64,000 nt of DNA from UBA6912 sp963792895 (GCA_963792895.1 CAWBYA010000004.1:186001-250000), one strand, 5' to 3'; positions 24,419 through 34,107 are shown, counted from the first letter of the stretch. The notes: a model not told the origin generated them from the sequence alone. Translations and numbers: made by a program.

Positions 24419-24832
24419 CTACTGATCGGGTCGGCTGTCGATGGACCCTGGGATGCGCGTCCTGCCGATGACGGCGAAGTAGCGGAAGATGCCCGGCTCG
24501 AAGTCACAGACCGGGAACTGGAACGTATCGCCCGTCGTGAGGACCGGACTGATGAACTCGCCGCTCCGGGCCTCGAGCACGTACTCGCGGTCAGAGCTGT
24601 CTTCTTGGCGCCACTCGACGATGGAGTCGACAGCGCAATCGACCTTGAGATTGGAGGGGCGGAACGAGCCGTTGGTGATCCGCACGATGACGACACCCTC
24701 AGGAGGAGCCTCGGTCGTGGTCGTCGTCTGCGGCGTCCTGTTCGAAGCCAGTGCAGCCTCGGAGGGGCCGCTCCCACAGCCTGCGGCTACGAGACACACC
24801 GCCAGCAGCAAGATCGCGATTGGCCCCCGCAC
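24419..24832 (-). CDS. Lipoprotein with cupredoxin-like pattern, no copper ligands
   Basis: A 137-residue exported protein. The hydrophobic segment PIAILLLAVCLVAAGC ends in a lipobox, so it should be lipid-anchored outside the membrane. A Thr-rich linker (RTPQTTTTTEAPPE) leads to a beta-rich domain (VVIVRITNGSFRPSNLKVD and later TGDTFQFPVCDFEPGIFRYF) with the shape of a cupredoxin but no His/Met copper set; two Cys may pair. GTG 24832 follows AGGAGG by three bases; longer in-frame starts exist to 24937. Function unknown. Confidence 0.65.
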   Translation of the reverse strand: MRGPIAILLLAVCLVAAGCGSGPSEAALASNRTPQTTTTTEAPPEGVVIVRITNGSFRPSNLKVDCAVDSIVEWRQEDSSDREYVLEARSGEFISPVLTTGDTFQFPVCDFEPGIFRYFAVIGRTRIPGSIDSRPDQ

Positions 24833-24923
24833 AGTCCTCCTCGGTCGGGCTGAGGGCAGTGTAGTGCCCCGCCTCGCCACCTTCACGGCGCTCGAGACGG
24901 CGTCTACCGGCCGGCCGGCGAGC

Positions 24924-25556
24924 TCACACCGCTCCACGTGACGGCGGCGCCCACGTCGCCACCTCTCGCCAGGCGTCGCCGTCGACGACGAGCGTCACTA
25001 CGGCGGCATGACCCGGCTTGTCGGCGTGAAAGTCATCGAACGGCCGCCCACACAAGGTGCGGCGCAGCGCCTCGACGGGATCCTGGTGGCTGACGAGAAC
25101 GAGATCACCTGGGCCCGGCCGAGCCGACCACACGTCTGCCACCGCGGCTGCAGCCCGCTCGGCCACGTCGCTGAGCTGCTCGGGTGAGAAGGCGAGATCG
25201 GACGGGTCGGCGAGGTATGCCTCGAGCTCGCCCGGAAACTGGTCCGGTAGGTCTTCCCAGCGGTTCCCGGCCCAGCGGTCGCCGAGTTCCCACTCTCGGA
25301 GCCGGTCGTCGGTGGTGACCGGCACCTGATGGGCGGCAGCGATGACCGCGGCCGTCTCGACGGCTCGCTGAAGCGGTGATGCCACCACTGTGACGACGTC
25401 GAATCCGGCGAGGTGGTCCGCCGTCGCTTCCGCTTCGCTCCAGCCAACCTCGCTGAGACCAAAGCCGGACAGCGAGGCGTAGACGAGGTGTTGCGGGTTG
25501 TCGACCTCGCCGTGGCGAACGAGGTGCAATGCGGCGGCCGGTCGATCGGTGGACAC
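24924..25556 (-). CDS. Histidine phosphatase (phosphoglycerate mutase-like)
   Basis: A 210-residue member of the histidine phosphatase superfamily. The catalytic LVRHGEVDN opens the protein, followed by SPLQRAVETA (second Arg), the acid residue in RLREWELGDR and the second His in LVSHQDPVEA. Substrate unknown: cofactor-independent phosphatases of this type hydrolyse sugar phosphates or related small molecules. GTG 25556 gives the normal family N-terminus. It is divergent from dinB, with 46 bp between. Confidence 0.83.
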   Translation of the reverse strand: MSTDRPAAALHLVRHGEVDNPQHLVYASLSGFGLSEVGWSEAEATADHLAGFDVVTVVASPLQRAVETAAVIAAAHQVPVTTDDRLREWELGDRWAGNRWEDLPDQFPGELEAYLADPSDLAFSPEQLSDVAERAAAAVADVWSARPGPGDLVLVSHQDPVEALRRTLCGRPFDDFHADKPGHAAVVTLVVDGDAWREVATWAPPSRGAV

Positions 25557-25602
25557 GGGCGCAGTGTATGGCACGGAGGAGTGCGCGCAGTACCGTGGCG
25601 GC

Positions 25603-26817
25603 GTGGAGCGATTCGCAGAGCCCATCCTGCATGTCGACATGGATGCGTTCTTCGTGGAGGTCGAGCGACTGCGCGAACCGAAGCTGCGCGGCCGGCCCGT
25701 GATCGTCGGCGGCCTCGGCAACCGTGGTGTGGTTGCGTCGGCGAGCTACGAGGCCCGCCGGTTCGGCGTGCGGTCGGCGATGCCCATGGTGGAGGCACGG
25801 CGGCGATGCCCGCGTGGTGCGTTCGTCGCACCCGACCACCGGCGGTACGGCGAGGTCTCGGGTATGGTCTTCGACGTTTTCGAGTCGTTCACGCCCTACA
25901 TCGAGCCGCTCTCGGTCGACGAGGCGTTCCTCGACGTGGGCGGGCTGCGCCGCCACTTCCCGACGCCGGAAGCGGTCGCGATGTCGGTCAGGCAGCGGAT
26001 CCGCAGCGATCTGGCGTTGCCGGCCTCCGTGGGTATCGCCAGCACCAAGTTCATCGCCAAGATGGCCTCTGAGGACGCCAAGCCCGACGGTTGGTTGAAA
26101 GTGCCTGCCGGCGCTGAGCTCGACTTCCTCCATCCGCTCCCGGTGCGACGACTGTGGGGCGTTGGGGAAGCGACGCATGCCTCCCTGGAGGGATTGGGGG
26201 TGATCACGATCGGCGATCTCGCCGCACTGGGTCCAACAACCCTCGTGGCGCGGCTCGGCACCGCAGTGGGTGGCCACTTGAGTGCCCTCGCCCACGGGAT
26301 CGACGAGCGTCCCGTCACAATTGCCCGGGCGACCAAGTCCGTCTCCGTCGAGGAGACGTTTGCACGCGATCTCACATCTGATGCGCTGCTCGACGCCGAG
26401 CTCGTGGCGCTCTGTGATCGGCTGTCGTCCCGGTTGCGCAGGTCAGGACATCGGGGCCATACGGTGACCCTCAAAGTCCGGTACGGCGACTTCTCGACGG
26501 TCACGAGGTCGTCGACCCTTGCGGCGCCCGTCGGCGGCACCGATGACCTGCGACCCGTTGCCCGGGACCTGTGGCGGCGAATCGCACGAGCGGGGCGCGA
26601 GATCCGGCTCCTCGGTGTAGCGGTCTCGGGTCTCGTCTCCCGAGACATCCCTGCCCAGCTCGCACTCGATGGGGGGCAACGACATGCAGCTGCCGCCGTT
26701 GTCGACGAGATCAGGGACCGCTTCGGCGACACCGCCGTGGTCCCGGCCCGGCTTGCCGCGAGGCCGGAGCAGTCGTCGGAAAACCGTCCGAGCAACGAAA
26801 CTCCGCAAGGTCTGTAG
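25603..26817 (+). CDS. dinB: DNA polymerase IV (Y family)
   Basis: Error-prone translesion polymerase, 404 residues. Catalytic palm motifs HVDMDAFFVEVE and LSVDEAFLDV supply the metal-binding acidic residues; VGIASTKFIAKMASE is the conserved loop before the thumb; the little-finger domain spans roughly residues 235-350. No classic beta-clamp motif is obvious in the tail (SSENRPSNETPQGL). Start at GTG 25603, immediately before the conserved ERFAEPILHVDMD. It is followed by the DUF3040 gene, a common actinobacterial neighbour. Confidence 0.9.
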   Translation: MERFAEPILHVDMDAFFVEVERLREPKLRGRPVIVGGLGNRGVVASASYEARRFGVRSAMPMVEARRRCPRGAFVAPDHRRYGEVSGMVFDVFESFTPYIEPLSVDEAFLDVGGLRRHFPTPEAVAMSVRQRIRSDLALPASVGIASTKFIAKMASEDAKPDGWLKVPAGAELDFLHPLPVRRLWGVGEATHASLEGLGVITIGDLAALGPTTLVARLGTAVGGHLSALAHGIDERPVTIARATKSVSVEETFARDLTSDALLDAELVALCDRLSSRLRRSGHRGHTVTLKVRYGDFSTVTRSSTLAAPVGGTDDLRPVARDLWRRIARAGREIRLLGVAVSGLVSRDIPAQLALDGGQRHAAAAVVDEIRDRFGDTAVVPARLAARPEQSSENRPSNETPQGL

Positions 26818-26873
26818 CTACGGGCGACGGTATACTGACGGCGCCGAGGCCCCTGGGTGAAGGAACAGAAGGC

Positions 26874-27215
26874 ATGCCGCTCAACGAGCGAGAACAGCGC
26901 ATCCTCGAAGAGATCGAGCGACAGTTCTACCAAGAGGACCCCAAGCTGGCGCAGACCGTCGCCAACACGACGCTGGAGTCGCTGACTCGCAGGTGGAACC
27001 GGCTCGCCGTTCTCGGATTCGTCGTAGGTCTCGTCGTGATGCTCGCATCGTTCACCCAGTGGACGGCAGTGGCGCTTGGGGGCTTTCTCTTGATGGTCGT
27101 GTCCGCCGGTTGGATCGCCATGAACGTGCGACGCCGCCGCGGCGACGGCAGCGGTTCCGGGCCGCTTTCCGGGTGGCTGGAGCAGGCTCGGCAGAGGTGG
27201 CAGCGCGACCGCTAG
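26874..27215 (+). CDS. DUF3040 membrane protein
   Basis: A 113-residue actinobacterial protein with the family start MPLNEREQRILEEIERQFYQ, a basic segment, then two transmembrane helices (LAVLGFVVGLVVMLASF and AVALGGFLLMVVSAGWIAM) and a basic C-terminus. Function unknown; the family is usually found near the dcw cluster. It has its own likely -10 (TATACT at 26831-26836) and an AGAAGG ribosome site. Confidence 0.85.
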   Translation: MPLNEREQRILEEIERQFYQEDPKLAQTVANTTLESLTRRWNRLAVLGFVVGLVVMLASFTQWTAVALGGFLLMVVSAGWIAMNVRRRRGDGSGSGPLSGWLEQARQRWQRDR

Positions 27216-27317
27216 AGTGCTCCACCCTCGCCCTTCCGCAGCGAGGTTTACATGGAGCTGATCGTGGGTTGCCGCATGCCGAGCGGCGCAGCTCACGAGA
27301 ACGCGTAGGGAGGATCG

Positions 27318-27809
27318 TTGGAAGGTTTCACGGCCCAGCAGGCCTCAAAGCTCACGGACTGTACGGCTCACCAGCTGCGCTACTGGGACAAGGTGAGCCT
27401 GGTCCAGCCGTCGCTTCAACAAACCGGTGGTCGCCCGGGCCGCCGCCGGCTGTATTCGTTTCGCGACCTCGTGGCGTTACGAGTCGTCAAGAGCCTGCTC
27501 GACAACGGGATGTCCGTGCAGCGGGTGAGGCGGGCGTGGGACTACCTGCGCCGAACCGCCGACATGGAACAACACCTCGCCGAGGTGAAGCTCGTTACGG
27601 ATGGGCAGAGCATCTTCCGGATCGCCAGTGACGACGACGAGTTGCTGGACGCCTTGCGGCAAGGCCAGCTGGCCTTCTTCGTCGCCATCAACGAGATCGC
27701 TCGCTCCGTCGAGGACGACGTGACGAGGTTCGAGCTCGACCGCGAGCGATTCCTCGAGCTCCTCCGCCGTGTCGAAGACGACGTCCTGAGCGAAGTCGAG
27801 CACGGGTAG
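27318..27809 (+). CDS. MerR-family transcriptional regulator
   Basis: A 163-residue regulator. The N-terminal MerR winged helix (FTAQQASKLTDCTAHQLRYW, then LYSFRDLVALRVVKSLLDNG and VQRVRRAWDYLRR) is clear. The C-terminal half is acidic (ISDD-like IASDDDELLDALRQGQLAFF, then charged helices) and is not a known ligand domain. TTG 27318 is chosen because AGGGAGG lies five bases before it and no other start fits the family N-terminus. The target is unknown. Confidence 0.82.
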   Translation: MEGFTAQQASKLTDCTAHQLRYWDKVSLVQPSLQQTGGRPGRRRLYSFRDLVALRVVKSLLDNGMSVQRVRRAWDYLRRTADMEQHLAEVKLVTDGQSIFRIASDDDELLDALRQGQLAFFVAINEIARSVEDDVTRFELDRERFLELLRRVEDDVLSEVEHG

Positions 27810-27813
27810 CCGG

Positions 27814-27936
27814 TCACTCCCCGTAGCTGGTGGCTCGCGCGTCGCGCTCCTGGCTGCGGACGACGATCTGCCGCGTTCGATTGCCCCTGTGCCGCCGCTT
27901 CGTGCCGCCGTGCGTTCGTTCGCCGAGGCGGGGCAT
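27814..27936 (-). CDS. Possible small basic protein (40 aa)
   Basis: A 40-codon frame, MPRLGERTHGGTKRRHRGNR followed by a second half with the pattern TRQIVVRSQERD. Very basic. I recall short basic actinobacterial proteins with a similar TRQIVVRS segment, but I cannot confirm the family here. It lies between merR and the transglutaminase gene, overlapping neither. Chance coding is possible. Confidence 0.3.
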   Translation of the reverse strand: MPRLGERTHGGTKRRHRGNRTRQIVVRSQERDARATSYGE

Positions 27937-27946
27937 GGCCGTACGG

Positions 27947-30383
27947 TCAGCGGCGGGTCCGCAGCTTCCGGAGCCACATGGGGACGAGGGTTGCGGGGCG
28001 GTACCAGGCGATGATGCGCTCGACCCGCGAGTAGCGACCCATGAGCCGGTTGGTCGTCTGCGCGAGTGAGATTGTCGCTGTGGCGACGTGGGTGTCCTCC
28101 ACGGACCCGGGCGGCCCGTACACGGCCCGGCCGTAGACGGCGGCGAGCGGCTGCATCGCAGGGTCGACCCGTGCCGCCAGCTCGTCTGGCGTGAGCGATG
28201 TGACCGGATCCTCACCGAAGTCGGTGAGCCGGGCCACGATCTCCTCCCACGCAGCCGAGATGTCCCCGTCCCGAAGACGAGCGAGCCGGCGCCGGCTGCG
28301 GAGCAGCTTGATCAGTGGGAGGCCACCGCCGAGCAGCACCACCAACCCGATGGCGATCGCAAGTGGCTGGAGCCAGCTCGGGAGGGGGAAACGCCCGCCG
28401 CCTCCCAGGGGAGCGTCGAACGCAGCCGGATCGATGGCCAGGTCTTCCTCCGGGATGGCGCCGGGGTCGAAGAACCGGGGTGGGGTCTGGCCGGGGGTGA
28501 GCACCACCTCCGGGATCTGGTCGAAGTAGGCGACCAGGTCGTAGCCGAGTTCGTCGGCGACGTCGGCAGCGGTCGTCGGGTTGATGCGGTCGGGACGCGG
28601 CGTGGGGTCGAAGCGCACCCAACCTTGCGACGGCATCCAGAGCTCGACCCAGGCATGGGCGTTGCGGTCTCGGACGACCACAACGTCCTCATTGGCCGTG
28701 CGCTCACCCGGAGTGAAGCCGAGGATGACCCGCGAGGGGATACCGAGCGTGCGCGCCATGACCGCCATCGATGTCGCAAAGTTCTCGCAATAGCCGGCCC
28801 GATGGAATGGCGTGTCGGCGTACTCATCGAGCAGCCACTCGGCGAGGTCGGTTGCCCCGTGGCCCGGAGTGATGTCGGTCGTGTATTGGAAGTCGCTCGA
28901 CCGCAACCACGCCTCGAGGGCGAGCCCCACTTCGAAGGGCGTGTCGAGGTTCGAGGTCTTCGATCGAGCCAGTGCCCGAATGCCGGGGTCGAGGTCGTCG
29001 GGGAGCTGGAGGTATCGCTCGACGGAGGGTGGTTCCTCACGAGCCGGAGCTGCGGCTGGGTCCGGCACGGGGAGGCCGTCTTCTGCCGGCGCCTCGAAGA
29101 GGGGTGACAGCTCTCCGTTCTGTCCGGCCGCCAGCACGTCGAGGTCTGGTTGGGGGATCTCGGAGGTGACCGAGTAGAAGAGCTCGGGATAGCTGAGGCC
29201 CCCGTCCAGAATCAGCGAACCGTCGTCTTTGCGCACCCGAAGCGATCCGGTGAGCGTCTCTGCGCCGCGCACAGCCGTCGGTGTGTAGGCCGCGGGGAGC
29301 CAGGCCATCTGGAGCCTGTCGATGATGATGTCGGTGATCACCTGCGCCGTAGGGCCGGCGAAGGTGTGTCCGCCTTCCTCCCACTCCTCGGTGTCGAGCG
29401 GCTCGACCTCGGGCCGGTCGGCGAAGAACTGCCCGCTCTCGTACGTTTCCAAGCGTCAGCAGCCGGAAGTAGACGCGATCGGGGGTGATGTCGCCCCTGA
29501 TCCTGGCGCTGAAGAGTGGGGCATTGCTCTGGGTGACCAATGACTGCTGGATGCCGACGAACGGGTTGTATGAGACGCTGCCGTAGAAGCCTCCGGATAG
29601 CCCGGTTGCCGCTCGCCACTGCACGACGCCGTCGTAGGGGACCGACGAGCCGAGAGCGCCGACGGCGAACATGCTGCCCACGAGGGTGACGGCGAGGGCG
29701 AAGACGGTCGCAGGTCCCACCAGGCTCCGGCTGGGACGCCATCCCGAAGCGTGCGCCATTCGTCCGGCCGTTGCGGCCCTCTGATCCCACGTCACGGCGA
29801 GCGCAGCACCGGCGAGCAGCACCACGAATGCCATCACCAGCCACATCGACGTGGGGGAACGGTCCATCGTCGCAAACTGCAGCGACAGCACCAGCCCGGG
29901 GACGACGGCGAGCGCGGGCCGTCTGCGCACCAGCGCATAGGCCGTCACGGCACCAACCACCCAGAACACGGCGGCGACGATGACGACGAGGCCGCTGACC
30001 GGGATGACGGGCTCGATCCCGTTGCGGATGATCGCCATGGCCTGGCTGAGCTGCTCGCCCATCTCCGTGAAGCTCGCCGAGCTCGGCACGACGAACGCCA
30101 AGGTGTCCGGGGTTGCGATGCGGAATGCGACGAGCGTGAGCGCGATGAGATTGACGAGGCCGACCAGCCATGCGGGGAGACGGTACGTGAGACCGGTCCA
30201 TGTGATCACCGCACCGAGGGCGAGACCGGCGAGTATCACGAACTGCCACGGCGGCCCGGACACCGTCGGCCGCAGCAGGCTGGTGAGTTGCGAGAACGCC
30301 AGGGCGAGGATTGCCCCTGCGGCTATGCCGGTGTAGCGGTAGACCACGTGCGCTCCATTGCTTCCTGCCATGCCGCCGACCAT
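27947..30383 (-). CDS. TgpA-like membrane transglutaminase, frameshifted
   Basis: Membrane protein of about 811 residues. An N-terminal block of eight or so helices (TgpA N-terminal type) leads to an extracytoplasmic region with a transglutaminase-like domain: catalytic Cys in HRAGYCENFATSMAVMAR, His in RDRNAHAWVELW and Asp in WVRFDPTPRPD. One helix (LAIAIGLVVLLGGGLPLIKL) and a DUF4129-like cytoplasmic tail follow. The frame breaks at 29451-29452, where one of two A (T on the coding strand) is extra; removal joins FRLLTL to ETYESGQFFADRP. Last gene of the MoxR-DUF58-TgpA operon, overlapping DUF58 by 61 bp. ATG 30383 has AGGTGG upstream; ATG 30371 is an alternative. Confidence 0.85.
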
Positions 30384-31507
30384 CTCGTCCCACCTGGGGC
30401 GAGGATCGTGACCACGGCCGCCTGCCTGAACCGAAGTATCGCTTCGTTCTGTTCATCCGCAACAGCCATCACCAGCGTCCTCGTGTAGTCGCGGCCCAGG
30501 GTCCTGTAGACGGCGAGATGGCTGTCTCCGACCTCGCCGGTGACCATGAACAACGCACCGCCGGCGAGGCCGCGCTGGCGAAGCCGTGACAACGCGTTGC
30601 GGAGGTCGGCGCCCGCGCTGGGCATGACGATCGCCAGCTCTTCCATGGCCAGCCGGTAGGTCTCAATCGACGTGACCGTGGTCGCTTCCGTGCGCCCCGT
30701 CCACAGCGTCGGGCTGAACCCGGTCGCAAACAGGTGGTGGAGCGTCGATGCGGCCCCGCGCACCGCGTGTTCGAACGTGTCCGGCGTCGGGTAGCTCGCG
30801 GCGTTCGGGTCGAGGACGACCAGGGCACGGGACTGCCAGGGCATCTCCAGCTGGCGGATCATCAACTCGTCGCGCTTGGCCGAAGTCGGCCAGTGGACAC
30901 GGCGGAGATCGTCGCCCTGCTGGTATTCGCGCATGGTGAAGAAGTCCTCGCCGCCGGTCTGCGAGAAGCGGGCACGCGACGTCGCGACGTTCGGGTCTTG
31001 GCCCCGTACGACAGGGAGTCCGTCCAGCCGCTCTACCGCCGGATAGACGACGAGGCGGTCGATGCGCCCCGCGCGACCTCCCGACTCGGCCATGCCGAAG
31101 GGATCGCGGATGTGCACCTCTGTTGGTCCGACGCGGTAGACGCCGCGGGGTCGGCACACGACCTCGTAGCGGCCGACGAGCGGGTCGCGCGGCGCCACCC
31201 GGTCGGCGATGAACTCGGCGGCCCCGAGACCCTCGACGGTATCGGTGATGTGCGTTTGCGAGAGCTGCCGGTGGGCGATGAGCGTCACGGTCACCAGGGC
31301 ACGGTCGCCGTCGTGCACCTGCTCGGGGAGCAACTCCCGGCTTATGCCGACTTGGGGTGCGATCCGGCGGACGTAGACCGTCCCGAACACGACTGCGATG
31401 AGGAGGAACGCCGACGCTGCGAGCAGGAGCAGCTCGCCGAAGGCCACCCACAGCACGGCGAGCGCAGCTGCGGCGCCGAGAGCCGCCCAGCCGCGCAAGG
31501 TGGGCAT
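30323..31507 (-). CDS. DUF58 (vWA-like) membrane protein
   Basis: A 394-residue protein with two N-terminal helices (from GWAALGAAAALAVLWVAFGE) and the DUF58 core: PFGMAESGGRAG, EDFFTMREYQQGDDLRRVHW (the most conserved part), PTSAKRDELMIRQLE. A vWA-like fold with a MIDAS-type region in LVVLDPNAAS follows. It is the usual partner of MoxR ATPases, thought to work as a chaperone pair for metal insertion or complex assembly. Its ATG overlaps the moxR stop (TGATG). Confidence 0.88.
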   Translation of the reverse strand: MPTLRGWAALGAAAALAVLWVAFGELLLLAASAFLLIAVVFGTVYVRRIAPQVGISRELLPEQVHDGDRALVTVTLIAHRQLSQTHITDTVEGLGAAEFIADRVAPRDPLVGRYEVVCRPRGVYRVGPTEVHIRDPFGMAESGGRAGRIDRLVVYPAVERLDGLPVVRGQDPNVATSRARFSQTGGEDFFTMREYQQGDDLRRVHWPTSAKRDELMIRQLEMPWQSRALVVLDPNAASYPTPDTFEHAVRGAASTLHHLFATGFSPTLWTGRTEATTVTSIETYRLAMEELAIVMPSAGADLRNALSRLRQRGLAGGALFMVTGEVGDSHLAVYRTLGRDYTRTLVMAVADEQNEAILRFRQAAVVTILAPGGTRWSAAWQEAMERTWSTATPA

Positions 31508-32478
31508 CAGGCGGACGGCCTCAGCCCGGGGACGGGAACACTTTGCCCCAGCCCTTCGATGACGGAGCTCATGTCGATGCCCCGCATCTGCGCCTCGGGT
31601 CGCAAGATGAGACGGTGGTTGAGCACGGGCGTCAGCATTGCCTTGATGTCGTCCGGTGCGACGTAGTCTCGACCGGCAACGGCGGCGTGGGTGCGTGCGG
31701 CCCGCATCATGTAGAGCGTCGCCCGTGGTGAGATGCCGAGGAGGAGGTCGGGGTCGTTGCGCGAAGCATCTGCGAGGTCCACGAGGTACGACTTGATGAC
31801 GTCTGCCACGTGGACCCGCCGCGCGATCAGCACCATCTCCTGCACCTGATCGGCGTGCACGACCGGTTGCAGCTCGTCGTACGTCGAGTGGTCGCCGTGC
31901 GTGTCGAGCATCTGCAGCTCCTTCTCACGGTTTGGGTAGCCCATGGCGAGCCGCATCATGAAGCGGTCGAGCTGGGCTTCAGGGAGCGGGTACGTGCCTT
32001 CGTGCTCGATCGGGTTTTGTGTTGCCACGACCAGGAATGGAGCGGCAAGCGCCCGCGTCACGCCGTCTACGGTCACCTGACGCTCTTCCATCGCCTCGAG
32101 CAGCGCCGACTGCGTCTTGGGGCTGGCCCTGTTGATCTCGTCGCCGAGCACGACGTTGGCGAACACGGGCCCGGCCCGGAACACGAACTCACCTTTGTCG
32201 CGGTCCCACACCGAGACACCGGTCACGTCGGATGGCAAGAGGTCCGGGGTGAACTGGATGCGAGAGAACGTGCAGTCGATCGAACGAGCAAGCGACTTGG
32301 CGAGCAGCGTCTTCCCCACACCGGGAACATCCTCGATGAGGGCGTGCCCCCCGGAGATCAGACACACCGCCATGAGCTCGATGACATCGCGCTTGCCCTG
32401 GATGACATGTTCGATGTTGTCGGTGATCGCCGCGAAGTAGCTCCTGAAGACGCGGAGTTCTTCAGCGGTCACGGTCAC
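31507..32478 (-). CDS. MoxR-family AAA ATPase
   Basis: AAA+ ATPase of 323 residues. Walker A is EDVPGVGKTLLAKSLA, Walker B VVLGDEINRASPKTQSALLE, with sensor 1 in VVATQNPIEHEGTYPLPEAQ and sensor 2 around GISPRATLYMMRAAR. MoxR proteins remodel partner complexes; with the adjoining DUF58 and transglutaminase genes it forms a widespread operon whose client is usually unknown. GTG 32478 has AAGGAG eight bases upstream. Confidence 0.92.
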   Translation of the reverse strand: MTVTAEELRVFRSYFAAITDNIEHVIQGKRDVIELMAVCLISGGHALIEDVPGVGKTLLAKSLARSIDCTFSRIQFTPDLLPSDVTGVSVWDRDKGEFVFRAGPVFANVVLGDEINRASPKTQSALLEAMEERQVTVDGVTRALAAPFLVVATQNPIEHEGTYPLPEAQLDRFMMRLAMGYPNREKELQMLDTHGDHSTYDELQPVVHADQVQEMVLIARRVHVADVIKSYLVDLADASRNDPDLLLGISPRATLYMMRAARTHAAVAGRDYVAPDDIKAMLTPVLNHRLILRPEAQMRGIDMSSVIEGLGQSVPVPGLRPSA

Positions 32479-32590
32479 GGGCGGGCTCCTTCCGGCGGCA
32501 GAGTGCTGAGGATATCAAAGGGTGGATACCTAACACGCGGGGCGCCGCGGCACTCACTGCGTTGCCCTCGTGTGGTAGAACGGCATCCGG

Positions 32591-32848
32591 ATGTCGCAGG
32601 TTCCCCTCACGTCGCTCGCAGTCACCGTGGCGAAACGTCCCCGACTGTGGGGCGAGGCGTTGCGCGCTGTTCCGGCTCTCGCCAGGAAGGACTGGTGGCG
32701 GACGCCGCCATTCCTTCCGCTTCCCGACCGTGACTACCTCTCGTGGCGCATTGCGACTGCGTACGGCTCATCGGGGGCAGCCATCGCACCTGAGGATGTC
32801 GTGGCCTACCTCGAGTGGCGCCGCCGGCAACGCAGGTCGCTGACCTGA
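32591..32848 (+). CDS. Conserved small actinobacterial protein, unknown
   Basis: An 85-residue protein with the pattern AKRPRLWGEALRAVPALARK, KDWWRTPPFLPLPDRDYLSW, then ATAYG and YLEWRRRQRR. From general knowledge this RxPxLW...WWxxPPFLPLP...YLxW layout recurs in small uncharacterised actinobacterial proteins. No catalytic motif or membrane segment. Divergent from moxR with 112 bp between; no clear ribosome site before ATG 32591. Confidence 0.65.
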   Translation: MSQVPLTSLAVTVAKRPRLWGEALRAVPALARKDWWRTPPFLPLPDRDYLSWRIATAYGSSGAAIAPEDVVAYLEWRRRQRRSLT

Positions 32849-32981
32849 AGGGTCGACAGGCCGCCGCCCCGGCCGGGGCCGTGGCTGCACCGCGATGAAG
32901 CGTGGCCGAGAGCCCATGGGCATCAGAGGGGGCGAGCACAGACGCGGCGTGCTCTCAGCCCGGGGTGCGCCCCCAGCCGCA

Positions 32982-33401
32982 TCACCCGATGAGGCGCGAC
33001 GAGACCTCGTTCACCCGATCGAGCACTCGCCGTGCGGTGCGGCGAACGCCGTCCGGCGTATCGTCCTCGAGCAGGCGTTGGTCGGCGTTCCTCGTCGATA
33101 CGACGTCAGCGCCGAGGCGGCGCAGCTCCCACGCCGTCACTTCTTGCGTCTCTGCATCGTCCCCGAGCGCATCCAACGAGGCGACGACAACCGTCTCGAC
33201 CGCCCCGGACGCCACCACAGCCAGCAGGGCGCGAAACCCGGCCGAGGTGTCCGTGCGCCCTGGGTGCGCTGCGTCCTGGCACACGGTGATGAGGTCGTGC
33301 GAGTGGTCAGCCGCATGGCGGCGGATGCGCTCGGCCTGGGCGAAGGCCGGCTCTCCACCTTCCGCAGGAGGGCGTTCTCGTATGTAGCCGGCGATGCGCA
33401 A
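32982..33401 (-). CDS. Resolvase-like domain protein lacking the catalytic serine
   Basis: A 139-residue protein with the layout of a serine-recombinase catalytic domain: RIAGYIRERP at the start, QAERIRRHAADHSHDLITVC, then GFRALLAVVASGAVETVVVA with LDALGDDAETQ and the helix ELRRLGADVV. The usual Ser of the YxRVS segment is replaced (YIRERP) and no DNA-binding domain follows, so it is probably not an active recombinase; the partner DR motif is also absent. No inverted repeats or att-like sites were seen. The start at TTG 33401 is an inference from homology. Confidence 0.6.
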   Translation of the reverse strand: MRIAGYIRERPPAEGGEPAFAQAERIRRHAADHSHDLITVCQDAAHPGRTDTSAGFRALLAVVASGAVETVVVASLDALGDDAETQEVTAWELRRLGADVVSTRNADQRLLEDDTPDGVRRTARRVLDRVNEVSSRLIG

Positions 33402-33510
33402 GGTGTCCCGTCGTGTCGCGTGGCCTGAAGTCTGGCACGACCGACCGTCGTCCGGCAACGCCGCTCGCAGCGTGCCGATCTGGCAATCAGCCGCTGGTAC
33501 GCTGCCGCAC

Positions 33511-34008
33511 ATGCCGCGTGCTCTGGTGCTCAACGCCACGTACGAGCCGCTGTCGGTGGTCCCCGTCCGGCGGGCGCTCGTGCTCGTCATGCACGAGCGC
33601 GCCGACGTCGTCGAGAGCAACGGCCACATCTATCGCTCCGAGCATCTCGCACTCTCTGCCCCGTCGGTCATCAAGCTGCGGCGCTACGTGAAGGTGCGGT
33701 TCGACAGGAGAGTGCCGCTCAACCGGCGGTCGATCTTCTTGCGAGACGACTTCTCGTGCCAGTACTGCGAACGGCCCGCAGAGAACGTCGACCACGTGGT
33801 GCCGCGGTCGCAGGGCGGGAGCCATGAGTGGGACAACGTCGTTGCTGCGTGCCGTCGCTGCAACACGAAGAAGGGCGGTCGCACCCCCGAGCAAGCCGGG
33901 CTCACACTGCGCCGGCCACCGCAAGTGCCGCCGCGTCAGGCATGGGTAGCGTTTGGGAACGGCGTCAGACCGGACCCGACATGGGAGCAGTACCTGGCCC
34001 GTCGGTAG
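33511..34008 (+). CDS. HNH endonuclease family protein
   Basis: A 165-residue protein. The N-terminal half (LVLNATYEPLSVVPVRRALV, then VIKLRRYVKV) matches the conserved actinobacterial type. The HNH module is CQYCERPAENVDHVVPRSQG with a following GSHEWDNVVAACRRCNTKKG: two zinc CxxC pairs, the DH catalytic pair and the second N/H positions. This widespread chromosomal type has no assigned role; no intron, phage or restriction genes are linked. Confidence 0.85.
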   Translation: MPRALVLNATYEPLSVVPVRRALVLVMHERADVVESNGHIYRSEHLALSAPSVIKLRRYVKVRFDRRVPLNRRSIFLRDDFSCQYCERPAENVDHVVPRSQGGSHEWDNVVAACRRCNTKKGGRTPEQAGLTLRRPPQVPPRQAWVAFGNGVRPDPTWEQYLARR

Positions 34009-34107
34009 CGGCACGGCGGGTTGCGGTGTAACTCCCTGTGGGGGTGAGTGCGCGTAGGCTGGGATGCCTCGTCGTAGGGTGGGCCTGCAGTTGACCGGAC
34101 GTACATC

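Noticed and set aside
32849..34008. Mobile element around the resolvase-like and HNH genes
   Set aside because: The resolvase domain lacks its Ser, the HNH type is a common chromosomal one, and no inverted or direct flanking repeats were seen.
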